DNA of 64,000 nucleotides from Streptomyces olivaceus (GCF_000721235.1 NZ_JOFH01000014.1:310001-374000), one strand, 5' to 3'; numbered from the stretch's first letter, positions 43,770 to 53,444 are shown. Numbers and translations are program-made. Notes: generated from the sequence alone by a model not told the origin.

Positions 43770-44850
43770 CGTACGCAAGACCGGCGATCTCACGCCGGCC
43801 GTTCTCGAGGAGGCCGTGCACCAACGCATCGACGCCGTCGTCGCCGCCGACACGGCGGTGCTCGCCGGCCTGCCGCCCACGGTCCGGCGCGTCCTCGTCC
43901 ACGACGCGGGCGAGCCGGCCGACGGCTTCGACGGCGCCGATCTCGTCCTGGTGGCGGGCGGCGCCGACGACCGCGCGAAGCTGGCGCGGGCGTATCCGGG
44001 GGTGGACTTCGGCCGCTACGTGGAGATCGTCGACGCGGAGACCCTGGAGCAGGCCTGTGAGTCGGCCCGGACCGAACAGTGGAGCCTGCTCGACTTCCGG
44101 GATCCCACGAAGATTCCGCTGGAGATCGTGATCGCGGCGGCAGCCGGCTGCGACGGCACCATCGTGACCATGGCCGCCGACGTGACGGAGGCCGAGATCG
44201 TCTACGGCGTGCTCGAACTCGGCTCGGACGGCGTACTGATGCCGGCGCGGACCGTCGGCGACGCGACCGCGCTGCGCCGGGCCGCCGGTACGACGGCCGG
44301 GGAGATCCCGCTCGTCGAACTGGAGGTCACGGCGACCGCCCACATCGGCATGGGCGAGCGTGCCTGCGTCGACACCTGCAGCTACCTGGGGAAGGACGAG
44401 GGCATCCTCGTCGGCTCGCACTCGAAGGGCATGGTCCTCTGCGTCAGTGAGACCCATCCGCTGCCCTACATGCCGACGAGACCCTTCCGGGTCAACGCGG
44501 GCGCGATCCACTCCTACACCGTCTCGCAGCACGGCCGAACCAACTACCTCAGCGAACTCGTCGCGGGCAGCAAGGTGCTGGCCGTCGACACGAAGGGGCG
44601 TACCCGCGTGGTCAGCGTGGGACGGGTCAAGATCGAGACGCGGCCGCTGATCTCCGTGGACGCGGTGGCGCCCAACGGGCAGACGGTGAACCTCATCCTC
44701 CAGGACGACTGGCACGTCAGGGTCCTCGGTCCCGGGGGTGCCGTGCTCAACAGCACGGAGCTCCGCCCGGGGGACAGGATCCTCGGGCATCTGCCGACGG
44801 CCGACCGTCACGTCGGCTATCCGATAGACGAGTTCTGCCGCGAGCAGTGA
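43741..44850 (+). CDS. GriH-like 3-amino-4-hydroxybenzoate synthase (3-dehydroquinate synthase II family)
   Basis: This 369-residue protein matches 3-dehydroquinate synthase II. It has IPLEIVIAAAAGCDGTIVTMAADVTEAEIVYGVLELGSDGVLM in the first half, ATAHIGMGERACVDTCSYLGKDEGILVGSHSKGMVLCVSETHPLPYMPTRPFRVNAGAIHSYT in the middle, and LQDDWHVRVLGPGG near the end. With an adjacent GriI-like aldolase, members of this family form the aromatic ring of 3-amino-4-hydroxybenzoate, as in grixazone, manumycin-type and platensimycin pathways. A strong terminator follows, ending the ligase/aldolase/synthase operon. Confidence 0.9.
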   Translation: MTDSRLCWLDVRKTGDLTPAVLEEAVHQRIDAVVAADTAVLAGLPPTVRRVLVHDAGEPADGFDGADLVLVAGGADDRAKLARAYPGVDFGRYVEIVDAETLEQACESARTEQWSLLDFRDPTKIPLEIVIAAAAGCDGTIVTMAADVTEAEIVYGVLELGSDGVLMPARTVGDATALRRAAGTTAGEIPLVELEVTATAHIGMGERACVDTCSYLGKDEGILVGSHSKGMVLCVSETHPLPYMPTRPFRVNAGAIHSYTVSQHGRTNYLSELVAGSKVLAVDTKGRTRVVSVGRVKIETRPLISVDAVAPNGQTVNLILQDDWHVRVLGPGGAVLNSTELRPGDRILGHLPTADRHVGYPIDEFCREQ

Positions 44851-44857
44851 ACGTGCG

Positions 44858-44897
44858 AGCCGGTTCCCGGCGGGGGTGCCGCCGCCGGGAACCGGCT
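44858..44897. terminator. Strong hairpin between the AHBA operon and the regulator gene
   Basis: AGCCGGTTCCCGGCG pairs perfectly with CGCCGGGAACCGGCT (15 bp) around a 10-base loop, between convergent genes. Confidence 0.85.
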
Positions 44898-44955
44898 CAT
44901 TCGGCTGCCTGGTCCCGCCGGGAACCGGCTCACCCGGCTGCCTGGTCCCGCCGGG
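44883..44955. repeat. 33-bp tandem duplication at the end of the regulator gene
   Basis: A 33-bp unit (44883-44915) is repeated at 44916-44948 with two changes, followed by a 7-bp partial third copy. The duplication includes the right arm of the terminator and abuts the regulator stop codon. Confidence 0.8.
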
Positions 44956-45561
44956 TCAGATCCAACACTGTTCGCTGGCTATGCGCACCGCGTCGTAGCG
45001 GTTGCGGGCGCCCAGCTTCTTGATCGCCCCCGAGGCCAGATTGCGGATCGTTCCCGACGACAGATAGAGCTCCCCCGACATCTCCTTCACCGAGGCGCCC
45101 GATGCGGTGAGCCGCAGCACGTCCGCCTCGCGGTCGGACAACGGACCGTCCTGGCGGCCCGCTGCGGACAGCAGCTGCGGGTCCATGACCACCTGTCCCG
45201 ACGCGACACCGCGCACGGAGTCGATCAGTCTCCGCAGCCCGGCCGACCTGGGGATGATGCTCAGCACGCCGGCTCCCAGAGCCTGGTCCACGAAGGTCCG
45301 CGTCGGAGCGTCCACGATCAGTGCCACTCCGCACAGCGGCCGCACCCTGCGTATCTCGCAGGCCGCAGCCATGCAGTCGCCGTGGAGCCTTTCCGGGTCG
45401 ATGAGGGCGGCGTCCGCATCTTTGCGCTCGACGACTTCGACCAGCTTCTGGAAGTTGCTGACGACGGTGACGACAGCAAGGTCCTCCGCCCGGCTGAGCG
45501 ACTCAGCCATCATCTCCGCCGTTAGGAGGGACTTGCCTGCAACGACAATGCGACTCGCCAT
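44956..45561 (-). CDS. Atypical NarL/LuxR-type regulator of the cluster
   Basis: This 201-residue protein has a receiver-like N-terminal domain and a C-terminal LuxR helix-turn-helix (LSDREADVLRLTASGASVKEMSGELYLSSGTIRNLASGAIKKLGARNR). The usual acidic pair at the receiver start is replaced by AGKS (MASRIVVAGKSLL), although an Asp at position 55 (AALIDPE) is in the acceptor position and the switch Lys is lost (IIPRSAG). Control by phosphorylation is therefore doubtful; a ligand or constitutive activity is more likely. No kinase gene is adjacent. The ATG at 45561 follows GGGGAGA. It is the only regulator in the cluster and the likely binder of the TGAC-N4-GTCA sites. Confidence 0.88.
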   Translation of the reverse strand: MASRIVVAGKSLLTAEMMAESLSRAEDLAVVTVVSNFQKLVEVVERKDADAALIDPERLHGDCMAAACEIRRVRPLCGVALIVDAPTRTFVDQALGAGVLSIIPRSAGLRRLIDSVRGVASGQVVMDPQLLSAAGRQDGPLSDREADVLRLTASGASVKEMSGELYLSSGTIRNLASGAIKKLGARNRYDAVRIASEQCWI

Positions 45562-45944
45562 ACTTTCTCCCCGTTTGTTCGATATGGCCTGTTCTCGGCA
45601 TGCGGCATGCGACATGCGGTGAACGGCCAACCTGTGGATCACTCTAGAAACGTTTGTGCGATGCATGTAGACGACTGAGGCGGTTTTGCGCCATCACCCT
45701 CCACATTTTTCACACCCTTTACCGGCTGCTGGCCTGGCGTAGATCCGTGGCCGACTGCGTGACCATGTGATCGTTTCGGTCGGCTCGCTCTGGGGGCGCA
45801 TGAATCCGCCATGGCGGGGAGGCGGCGAAGCGGCGGTTCGTACCGTACGGGCCAGCCGGTGAGGGGAGGGGTGATGGGCGCCTGGGAAGTGCCGCCGCCA
45901 GGGGTGTGCCTTGCCGGGACCTCTGACCGGGGCATGCAACGCGA
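45562..45944. other. Intergenic region upstream of the cluster regulator
   Basis: No gene is supported. It contains the regulator's ribosome site and promoter region, a threefold heptamer (45596-45616), and AT-richer sequence around 45650-45720. No TGAC-N4-GTCA dyad was found here, so autoregulation through that motif is not supported. Confidence 0.4.
45596..45616. repeat. Three consecutive CGGCATG-type heptamers
   Basis: CGGCATG, CGGCATG and CGACATG stand in direct tandem about 35-55 bp upstream of the regulator start. They may form a binding site for another regulator or be a chance repeat. Confidence 0.5.
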
Positions 45945-45974
45945 ACGTCCCGGACGGCATGCCGTCCGGGACGT
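45945..45974. terminator. Perfect palindromic hairpin downstream of tRNA-Phe
   Basis: ACGTCCCGGACGGC pairs with GCCGTCCGGGACGT around two bases. It sits 3' of the minus-strand tRNA block and ends its transcript. Confidence 0.75.
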
Positions 45975-45985
45975 CTTTCTGCTGG

Positions 45986-46059
45986 TGGCTGGGGCCGGGG
46001 TCGAACCGGCGACCTATCGCTTTTCAGGCGATCGCTCGTACCAACTGAGCTACCCAGCC
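45986..46059 (-). tRNA. tRNA-Phe (GAA)
   Basis: Acceptor GGCTGGG pairs with CCCAGCC. The anticodon stem ATCGC/GCGAT holds the loop CTGAAAA, giving GAA. CCA appears to be encoded immediately after the discriminator A. Confidence 0.95.
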
Positions 46060-46064
46060 GTGAG

Positions 46065-46078
46065 GTTTCACGTGAAAC
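46065..46078. promoter_or_regulatory. parS centromere-like site (ParB binding)
   Basis: GTTTCACGTGAAAC is the exact 14-bp core of the Streptomyces parS sequence and a perfect palindrome. It lies between tRNA-Phe and tRNA-Asp. ParB bound at clustered parS sites near oriC organises and segregates the chromosome ends of the origin region during sporulation. Confidence 0.9.
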
Positions 46079-46083
46079 CTCAG

Positions 46084-46158
46084 CGGTCCTGACGGGATTT
46101 GAACCCGCGGCCTCCACCTTGACAGGGTGGCGAGCACTCCAAACTGCTCCACAGGACC
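46084..46158 (-). tRNA. tRNA-Asp (GTC), right copy
   Basis: It is identical in sequence and orientation to the tRNA-Asp at 19778-19852, with the loop CTGTCAA giving anticodon GTC. The two copies are about 26.3 kb apart and bracket hrpA and the biosynthetic cluster. Confidence 0.95.
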
Positions 46159-46192
46159 AAGCTGCGTACGACAGTGTCGCACACGTACTGCG

Positions 46193-46265
46193 TGCCCCCA
46201 ACGGGATTCGAACCCGTGCTACCGCCTTGAAAGGGCGGCGTCCTAGGCCGCTAGACGATGAGGGC
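46193..46265 (-). tRNA. tRNA-Glu (TTC)
   Basis: Acceptor GCCCTCA pairs with TGGGGGC. The anticodon stem CCGCC/GGCGG holds the loop CTTTCAA, giving TTC. The T arm is GGGTTCGAATCCC. It is the first gene of the minus-strand Glu-Asp-Phe block. Split LanB enzymes use Glu-tRNA as glutamyl donor, but this tRNA is an ordinary housekeeping gene. Confidence 0.95.
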
Positions 46266-46345
46266 TATCGGCCCGCCTGGGCGCTTCGCAGCGCGTCGGG
46301 GACGTGAGAAGCATATGGGATGGCGGGAGGTATCGCCAAAACGGT

Positions 46346-47965
46346 TTACGGAGTGCTCGGGGCGGGGGTCCCAGGGGTGGAGGGCGAAAGGGCGGGGGAG
46401 GGGGACGTGGCCGAGGGGGACGGGGTCGCGCCCGGCTGGTTCTCCTTCGGGAGGTGGCGGCTGACCTCGGCCGTCGTCAGACCCAGGCCGCCCAGCTTGA
46501 TCTGGTCCCAGGCCTGCAGGCGCCGGGTGTCCCGGTCGAAGTAGAGGACGGAGGCCTGGATCGGGTCGGGGTGCTCGCCCTCGACCGCCCGCAGTCCGCT
46601 GCCGCCGGTGGAGCCCTCGATCCGCAGCCGGGTGCCGTACTTCATGACCTCCATGTCCTCGTGGTGGAGGTGGCCCGAGAGGACGAGGGGCACCGCGCCG
46701 TCGACCTCCCGGGCGGCCGACGGCTCGTGGGCGACGGCGACGTCCACGGGGGTGCCCGCGGCAGTCTGGTCGCGCAGGGCCGAGGCCAGGCGGGCGCCGG
46801 CGAGTTCCTGGGACGCCTCGGCGCCGTCGGCCTTGGAGCGGTCGGGGGTGTACTGGGGGTCGCCGATGCCGGCGAAGCGCAGGCCCGCGACGGTCCTGGC
46901 CCGGCCGTCGTCCAGGACGTGCGCGTTCTTCAGGTGCCGCAGGTACTCCTGGGTGCCGCGGGAGTCGTGGTTGCCGCGGACCCAGACGTAGGGGGCGCCG
47001 AGGTCCTCGACCGGGTCAAGGAAACCGTTCTCCGCGGCCGTGCCGTGGTCCATGGTGTCGCCGGAGTCGACGATCACGTTCACCTTGTACTGCTCCACCA
47101 GCGAGGCGATGATCTTCCAGCTCGCCGGGTTGAGGTGGATGTCCGAGACGTGCAGGACGCGGATCGTGGTCGGGTCGGGCTGGTAGGCGGGGAGCGTGGA
47201 GGTGACGTCGTACAGCTTGGTCACGTTGGTGACCAGGCGGGCCAGTTCCTGCTGGTAGACGTCGAACTCCGTGACGATGCTGCGCGCGTTGCCGACGAGG
47301 GAGGGCGCGGAGGAGAGCAGGCCGGAGAACTTCGGCTCCAGGACCGAGTCGGGGTTCCAGGTGGCGTACGCCGTGCCGCCGGAGGCGAGCAGCAGGGTGA
47401 GCGCCAGCCCGCCGGCCCCCAGCGCGCGGCGGGGGCGCCGGTAGACGACGAGGCCGAGCGCGGTGGCGCCGGTGACGACGGCCGCGCAGGAGCGGACGGC
47501 GAGGTCGAGCGTCCCGTGTCCGACGTCGTGGGCGACCTCGTCCTGGAGGCCGGAGAGGCGTTCGGGATGGTCGACGAGGGCCTCGGCGCGGGCGGGGTCG
47601 AGCTGGTCGACGTTGACGTCGAGGCGGACCGGGGCGACGTGGCTGTCGAGCCGGAGGGCGCCGAGCGGAGAGACGTTGATCTTCGTGCCGCCGTTGAGGG
47701 AGGGGCGCAGGGTCATCGTGGTGTTCATGGGCCCGACCGGGACCCGGACGTTGCCGACGACCAGCAGGCCCAGCCAGGCGCCGAGCAGGACGACGGCGAC
47801 GAGGCCCACGGCGCGGGTCCAGGGGTGCGACCGGGCGGCGAGTTCGGGTGCGGCGGCGGGGGCGTGGGAGCGGCGGTGGCGGCGGGCAAGGGCGCGCGGG
47901 GCGCTGCGGATGGGGTTCATCACCTCGGCCAGGGCGTGCAGGACAGCGACGGGGACGCGGGCCAT
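46346..47965 (-). CDS. Membrane-anchored metallophosphoesterase
   Basis: This 539-residue protein has a basic N terminus, a membrane segment (VGLVAVVLLGAWLGLLVVGN, about residues 53-72), an extracytoplasmic region, two more hydrophobic segments near 160-200, and a calcineurin-like phosphoesterase domain. The metal-binding motifs are VLHVSDIHLNP, VDSGDTMDHG, VWVRGNHDSRGT and LVLSGHLHHEDM, in the canonical order. The C-terminal tail is Ser/Pro-rich. The substrate is unknown. By synteny memory it normally follows hrpA directly, so the biosynthetic cluster sits in the gap between these two backbone genes. The start could be 15 codons later. Confidence 0.9.
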   Translation of the reverse strand: MARVPVAVLHALAEVMNPIRSAPRALARRHRRSHAPAAAPELAARSHPWTRAVGLVAVVLLGAWLGLLVVGNVRVPVGPMNTTMTLRPSLNGGTKINVSPLGALRLDSHVAPVRLDVNVDQLDPARAEALVDHPERLSGLQDEVAHDVGHGTLDLAVRSCAAVVTGATALGLVVYRRPRRALGAGGLALTLLLASGGTAYATWNPDSVLEPKFSGLLSSAPSLVGNARSIVTEFDVYQQELARLVTNVTKLYDVTSTLPAYQPDPTTIRVLHVSDIHLNPASWKIIASLVEQYKVNVIVDSGDTMDHGTAAENGFLDPVEDLGAPYVWVRGNHDSRGTQEYLRHLKNAHVLDDGRARTVAGLRFAGIGDPQYTPDRSKADGAEASQELAGARLASALRDQTAAGTPVDVAVAHEPSAAREVDGAVPLVLSGHLHHEDMEVMKYGTRLRIEGSTGGSGLRAVEGEHPDPIQASVLYFDRDTRRLQAWDQIKLGGLGLTTAEVSRHLPKENQPGATPSPSATSPSPALSPSTPGTPAPSTP

Positions 47966-48036
47966 TGGTCCCGTATGCCCATGGCCCGGGGCGGATATGC
48001 GGGTCGTACCGCACGGTCGTACCCGACAATGGAGCT

Positions 48037-48387
48037 GTGCTGGAGATGACGCGCGAGGAGTTCGAGGAACTGGTCGCCGAGGCCCTGGACCGGATCCCGC
48101 CGGAGCTGACGCGGCTGATGGACAACGTCGCGGTGTTCGTCGAGGACGAACCGCCGGCGGAGGATCCCGAGTTGCTCGGCCTCTACGAGGGGACGCCGCT
48201 GACGGAGCGCGGGGAGTGGTACGCGGGCGTGCTGCCGGACCGGATCACCGTCTACCGGGGGCCGACGCTGCGGTTCTGCGAGACGCGTGAGGACGTGGTG
48301 GCGGAGACCGAGGTGACGGTGGTCCACGAGATCGCCCACCACTTCGGCATCGACGACGCGCGGCTGCACGCCCTCGGGTACGGGTGA
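48037..48387 (+). CDS. Zincin-like metallopeptidase family protein (DUF1025 type)
   Basis: This 116-residue protein carries VVHEIAHHFGIDDARL near its C terminus, the HExxHH-type metal site of the small actinobacterial metallopeptidase family. The front part (MTREEFEELVAEALDRIPPEL) is also family-typical. The GTG at 48037 and the ATG at 48046 are both possible starts. Proteolytic activity has not been shown for most members. It is divergent from the metallophosphoesterase gene. Confidence 0.88.
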   Translation: MLEMTREEFEELVAEALDRIPPELTRLMDNVAVFVEDEPPAEDPELLGLYEGTPLTERGEWYAGVLPDRITVYRGPTLRFCETREDVVAETEVTVVHEIAHHFGIDDARLHALGYG

Positions 48388-48442
48388 CGGGGCTTCCGGG
48401 CGCGGGGCTTCCCGACGCGGGCTTCCGGCCACGGGCCGCGGA

Positions 48443-48512
48443 GGCAGGGCTCCCGGCAACGGGCTCCCGGCTGTGGGCTCCCAGCTGTGGGCTCCCGGTT
48501 ACGGGCTTGCGG
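48443..48512. repeat. 14-bp degenerate tandem repeat
   Basis: Five consecutive 14-bp units of the form CTGTGGGCTCCCGG, with drift in the outer copies, lie in the 270-bp gap between the zincin and lipoprotein genes. No other feature is seen in that gap. Confidence 0.75.
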
Positions 48513-48656
48513 CTGCGGGTGACGCCGGCTCGCGCGCGCCCCGACGCGCGGACTCGGTGACGCGCTCGGGTCAAGTCTGCCCCGCCGGGCGCGTGTCCTC
48601 TTGTGGGTGACGGGAGTTGGGCACGGCGACATCCTGACCCCCGGAGGTGGCCGCCC

Positions 48657-49223
48657 GTGCGCCCCTTGTACGTACCCGTCCGTCTGGCCGCCACGGCCGT
48701 GGCCGTCGTCGCCGCGGCCGGCTGCATGAGTGTCGGCGACGAGTCCGGAGGGGCCGTCAGGCCGTCGCACTCCGCCGGTGAGCGGGGCGGTGCGGTGCCC
48801 GAGGGCGGTGCCACCGCGTCGGGCGGCAAAGCCGGGTACGGTCCGGCGGCGGCCGACGGGGAGCACGGCGCCGGGGAGCGCGGCAAGGGGGAGGGCGAGA
48901 AGGCGGGCAAGGGCAAGGGCGAGGAGAAGGGCGGGGGCGGCAAAGGGAAGGACGCGTCCTCCTCGTCTCCGCCGCGCTCCGGTGCGACCCCGGACCCGCC
49001 GAGGCAGGGCGGCGGGGGCCGTGGCGACGAGCCCGGGCCCACCCGGACGCCCCCCGACCAGCCGACCCGGACGCCGGAACCGGAGCCGGAACCGACCGAG
49101 GAACCGCCCGCGCCCCCGGACCCGGATCCGACGGTCGCGGAGCCGTCGTCGTCGGCGCACGAGCCGCCCCAGACCCAGCTGGCGCAGCGCGAGCCGGCCC
49201 CGGAGGCGGGGGCTCCCGTGTAG
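48657..49223 (+). CDS. Low-complexity lipoprotein
   Basis: This 188-residue protein starts with GTG eight bases after GGAGGT. It has a short signal sequence ending in the lipobox AAAGC (Cys near residue 23). The rest is low complexity: a Gly/Lys/Glu stretch (GKGEGEKAGKGKGEEKGGGGKGK) followed by Pro/Thr/Glu-rich sequence with PEPEPEP. It is probably a disordered, surface-anchored protein of unknown function and is conserved in position before the DEAD-box helicase gene in Streptomyces. Confidence 0.8.
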   Translation: MRPLYVPVRLAATAVAVVAAAGCMSVGDESGGAVRPSHSAGERGGAVPEGGATASGGKAGYGPAAADGEHGAGERGKGEGEKAGKGKGEEKGGGGKGKDASSSSPPRSGATPDPPRQGGGGRGDEPGPTRTPPDQPTRTPEPEPEPTEEPPAPPDPDPTVAEPSSSAHEPPQTQLAQREPAPEAGAPV

Positions 49224-49459
49224 GGAGACGCGCCTTCCGGACCCGTCGCGAGCCGCTCGGTTTGCCTTCGGGGGTGGGAGGTGCGTATGGTGGTAGATCG
49301 TTTGATCCCATTTGCCCGGCGCCACCGCAGAGCGCGCCGTGTGGCGCGTACTCTCCCCTTGCCGTGGTGGACCGCATTGAGGCGGTCGTATTGCGAATCG
49401 CGATTCACGGAGTTGACGGGCGCGTGCCGACGAGAGACTCCGGAAGGTTTCGCATTCGC

Positions 49460-51646
<2,187 letters not shown>

Positions 51647-51666
51647 CGCCTGAGCAGACCGACGAA

Positions 51667-51704
51667 CGCCGTGGCCTCCGCCCCCTCGGGTGGAGGCCAC
51701 GGCG
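51667..51704 (+). terminator. Terminator of the DEAD-box helicase gene
   Basis: CGCCGTGGCCTCC pairs perfectly with GGAGGCCACGGCG, 13 bp, starting 20 bp after the stop codon. Confidence 0.8.
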
Positions 51705-51735
51705 CTTCGCGTTACGGACCGGTCTCGGCCACCCG

Positions 51736-51749
51736 GTGACGCATGTCAC
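51736..51749. promoter_or_regulatory. GTGAC-N4-GTCAC dyad upstream of the permease gene
   Basis: A perfect inverted repeat GTGACGCATGTCAC ends 27 bp before the APC permease start, a good operator position. It has the TGAC-N4-GTCA form but no second copy 21 bp away. Confidence 0.4.
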
Positions 51750-51776
51750 GTCTGCCGCGAGGGAATTGCTGGGGTC

Positions 51777-53312
51777 ATGACAGATGACGCCAAGGCGAGT
51801 GGGCTGTCGGACGAGGAACGGCTGGCCCAGCTCGGCTACACCCAGGTTCTGGCCCGCCGCATGTCGGCGTTCTCCAACTACGCGGTCTCCTTCACGATCA
51901 TCTCGGTCCTCTCGGGCTGCCTGACCCTCTACCTCTTCGGCATGAACACGGGCGGCCCCGCCGTCATCACCTGGGGCTGGGTGGCCGTCGGCCTGATGAC
52001 CCTCTTCGTCGGCCTGGCGATGGCCGAGATCTGCTCGGCGTACCCGACCTCGGCGGGCCTGTACTTCTGGGCGCACCGCCTGGCGCCCCCGCGCACGGCG
52101 GCGGCCTGGGCCTGGTTCACGGGCTGGTTCAACGTGCTGGGCCAGGTCGCGGTCACCGCCGGCATCGACTTCGGCGCCGCGTCCTTCCTGGGCGCCTACC
52201 TGAACCTGCAGTTCGACTTCGAGGTGACGCCGGGCCGCACCATCCTCCTCTTCGCCGCGATCCTCGTCCTCCACGGCCTGCTGAACACCTTCGGCGTCCG
52301 CATCGTCGGCCTGTTGAACAGCGTGAGCGTGTGGTGGCACGTCCTCGGCGTCGCGGTCATCGTCGGCGCGCTGACCTTCGCGCCCGACCACCACCAGTCG
52401 GCGTCCTTCGTCTTCGGCGAGTTCGTCAACAACACCGGCTGGGGCAGCGGCGTCTACGTGGTCCTGCTCGGCCTCCTGATGGCCCAGTACACCTTCACCG
52501 GCTACGACGCCTCCGCCCACATGACCGAGGAGACCCACGACGCGTCCACGGCCGGCCCGAAGGGCATCGTCCGCTCCATCTGGACGTCCTGGATCGCCGG
52601 CTTCGTCCTCCTGCTGGGCTTCACCTTCGCCATCCAGTCCTACGAGGGCGCCCTGACGTCCCCGACCGGCGCGCCGCCCGCCCAGATCCTGCTCGACGCC
52701 CTCGGCGCGACGGCGGGCAAGCTGCTGCTCCTCGTCGTCATCGGCGCCCAGCTCTTCTGCGGCATGGCGTCGGTGACGGCCAACAGCCGCATGATCTACG
52801 CGTTCTCGCGGGACGGCGCGCTGCCCTACTCGCACATCTGGCACTCGGTGAACCCGCGCACCCGCACGCCGGTCGCGGCGGTCTGGCTGGCGGCCCTGGG
52901 CGCCCTCGTCCTCGGCCTGCCGTACCTCATCAACGACACGGCGTACGCGGCCGTGACGTCCATCGCGGTCATCGGCCTCTACATCGCGTACGTCATCCCG
53001 ACCCTCCTGCGCGTCCGCAAGGGCGCGGCCTTCGAACGGGGCCCGTGGCACCTGGGCCGCTGGTCGCAGGCGGTCGGCGTGGTGGCGGTGACCTGGGTCT
53101 GCGTCATCACCGTGCTGTTCATGCTCCCCCAGGTCTCCCCGGTCACCTGGGAGACCTTCAACTACGCGCCCGTCGCCGTCCTGGTCGTCCTGGGCTTCGC
53201 CGCGACCTGGTGGCTGGCCTCCGCCCGGCACTGGTTCCTCAACCCCGCCCACGAACGCACCCGCGCCCGCGCCGCCGCCCACGCGAACGTTCCCGAGCCC
53301 GTGGACCCGTGA
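51777..53312 (+). CDS. APC-family amino acid/polyamine permease
   Basis: This 511-residue membrane protein has about twelve hydrophobic segments. The N-terminal signature LGYTQVLARRMSAFSNYAVSFTIISVLSG and the later FTGYDASAHMTEETHDA (TM6/loop consensus) are those of the GABA/amino-acid permease branch of the APC superfamily. VTANSRMIYAFSRDGALPYSHIW follows as expected. It imports an amino acid or amine by proton symport; the substrate cannot be read from the sequence. A dyad sits just upstream. Confidence 0.92.
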   Translation: MTDDAKASGLSDEERLAQLGYTQVLARRMSAFSNYAVSFTIISVLSGCLTLYLFGMNTGGPAVITWGWVAVGLMTLFVGLAMAEICSAYPTSAGLYFWAHRLAPPRTAAAWAWFTGWFNVLGQVAVTAGIDFGAASFLGAYLNLQFDFEVTPGRTILLFAAILVLHGLLNTFGVRIVGLLNSVSVWWHVLGVAVIVGALTFAPDHHQSASFVFGEFVNNTGWGSGVYVVLLGLLMAQYTFTGYDASAHMTEETHDASTAGPKGIVRSIWTSWIAGFVLLLGFTFAIQSYEGALTSPTGAPPAQILLDALGATAGKLLLLVVIGAQLFCGMASVTANSRMIYAFSRDGALPYSHIWHSVNPRTRTPVAAVWLAALGALVLGLPYLINDTAYAAVTSIAVIGLYIAYVIPTLLRVRKGAAFERGPWHLGRWSQAVGVVAVTWVCVITVLFMLPQVSPVTWETFNYAPVAVLVVLGFAATWWLASARHWFLNPAHERTRARAAAHANVPEPVDP

Positions 53313-53444
53313 CCGCCCGCCCCCGCCGGGGCCCACGACGCGGCCGGGACCGGGATACCCGATCGGCCTCCCGGCCGTGTCCGGCTATGCTCGGTATGGC
53401 AACATCACGCAGCACCGCGTGGCACGGGCGCGACACGGCGCCCT

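Noticed and set aside
42888..44850. Shikimate-pathway (archaeal-type) function of the aldolase and DHQ synthase II pair
   Set aside because: Streptomyces have the normal shikimate genes elsewhere. A paired GriI/GriH arrangement next to a ligase in a cluster points to AHBA.
19776..46158. An integrative and conjugative element bounded by the two tRNA-Asp genes
   Set aside because: The interval contains conserved hrpA and no integrase, excisionase, relaxase or replication gene, so only an ancient or passive event is compatible.
46193..46265. tRNA-Glu as a dedicated glutamyl donor gene of the LanB system
   Set aside because: It is part of a normal Glu-Asp-Phe tRNA block with housekeeping features; nothing distinguishes it as cluster-specific.
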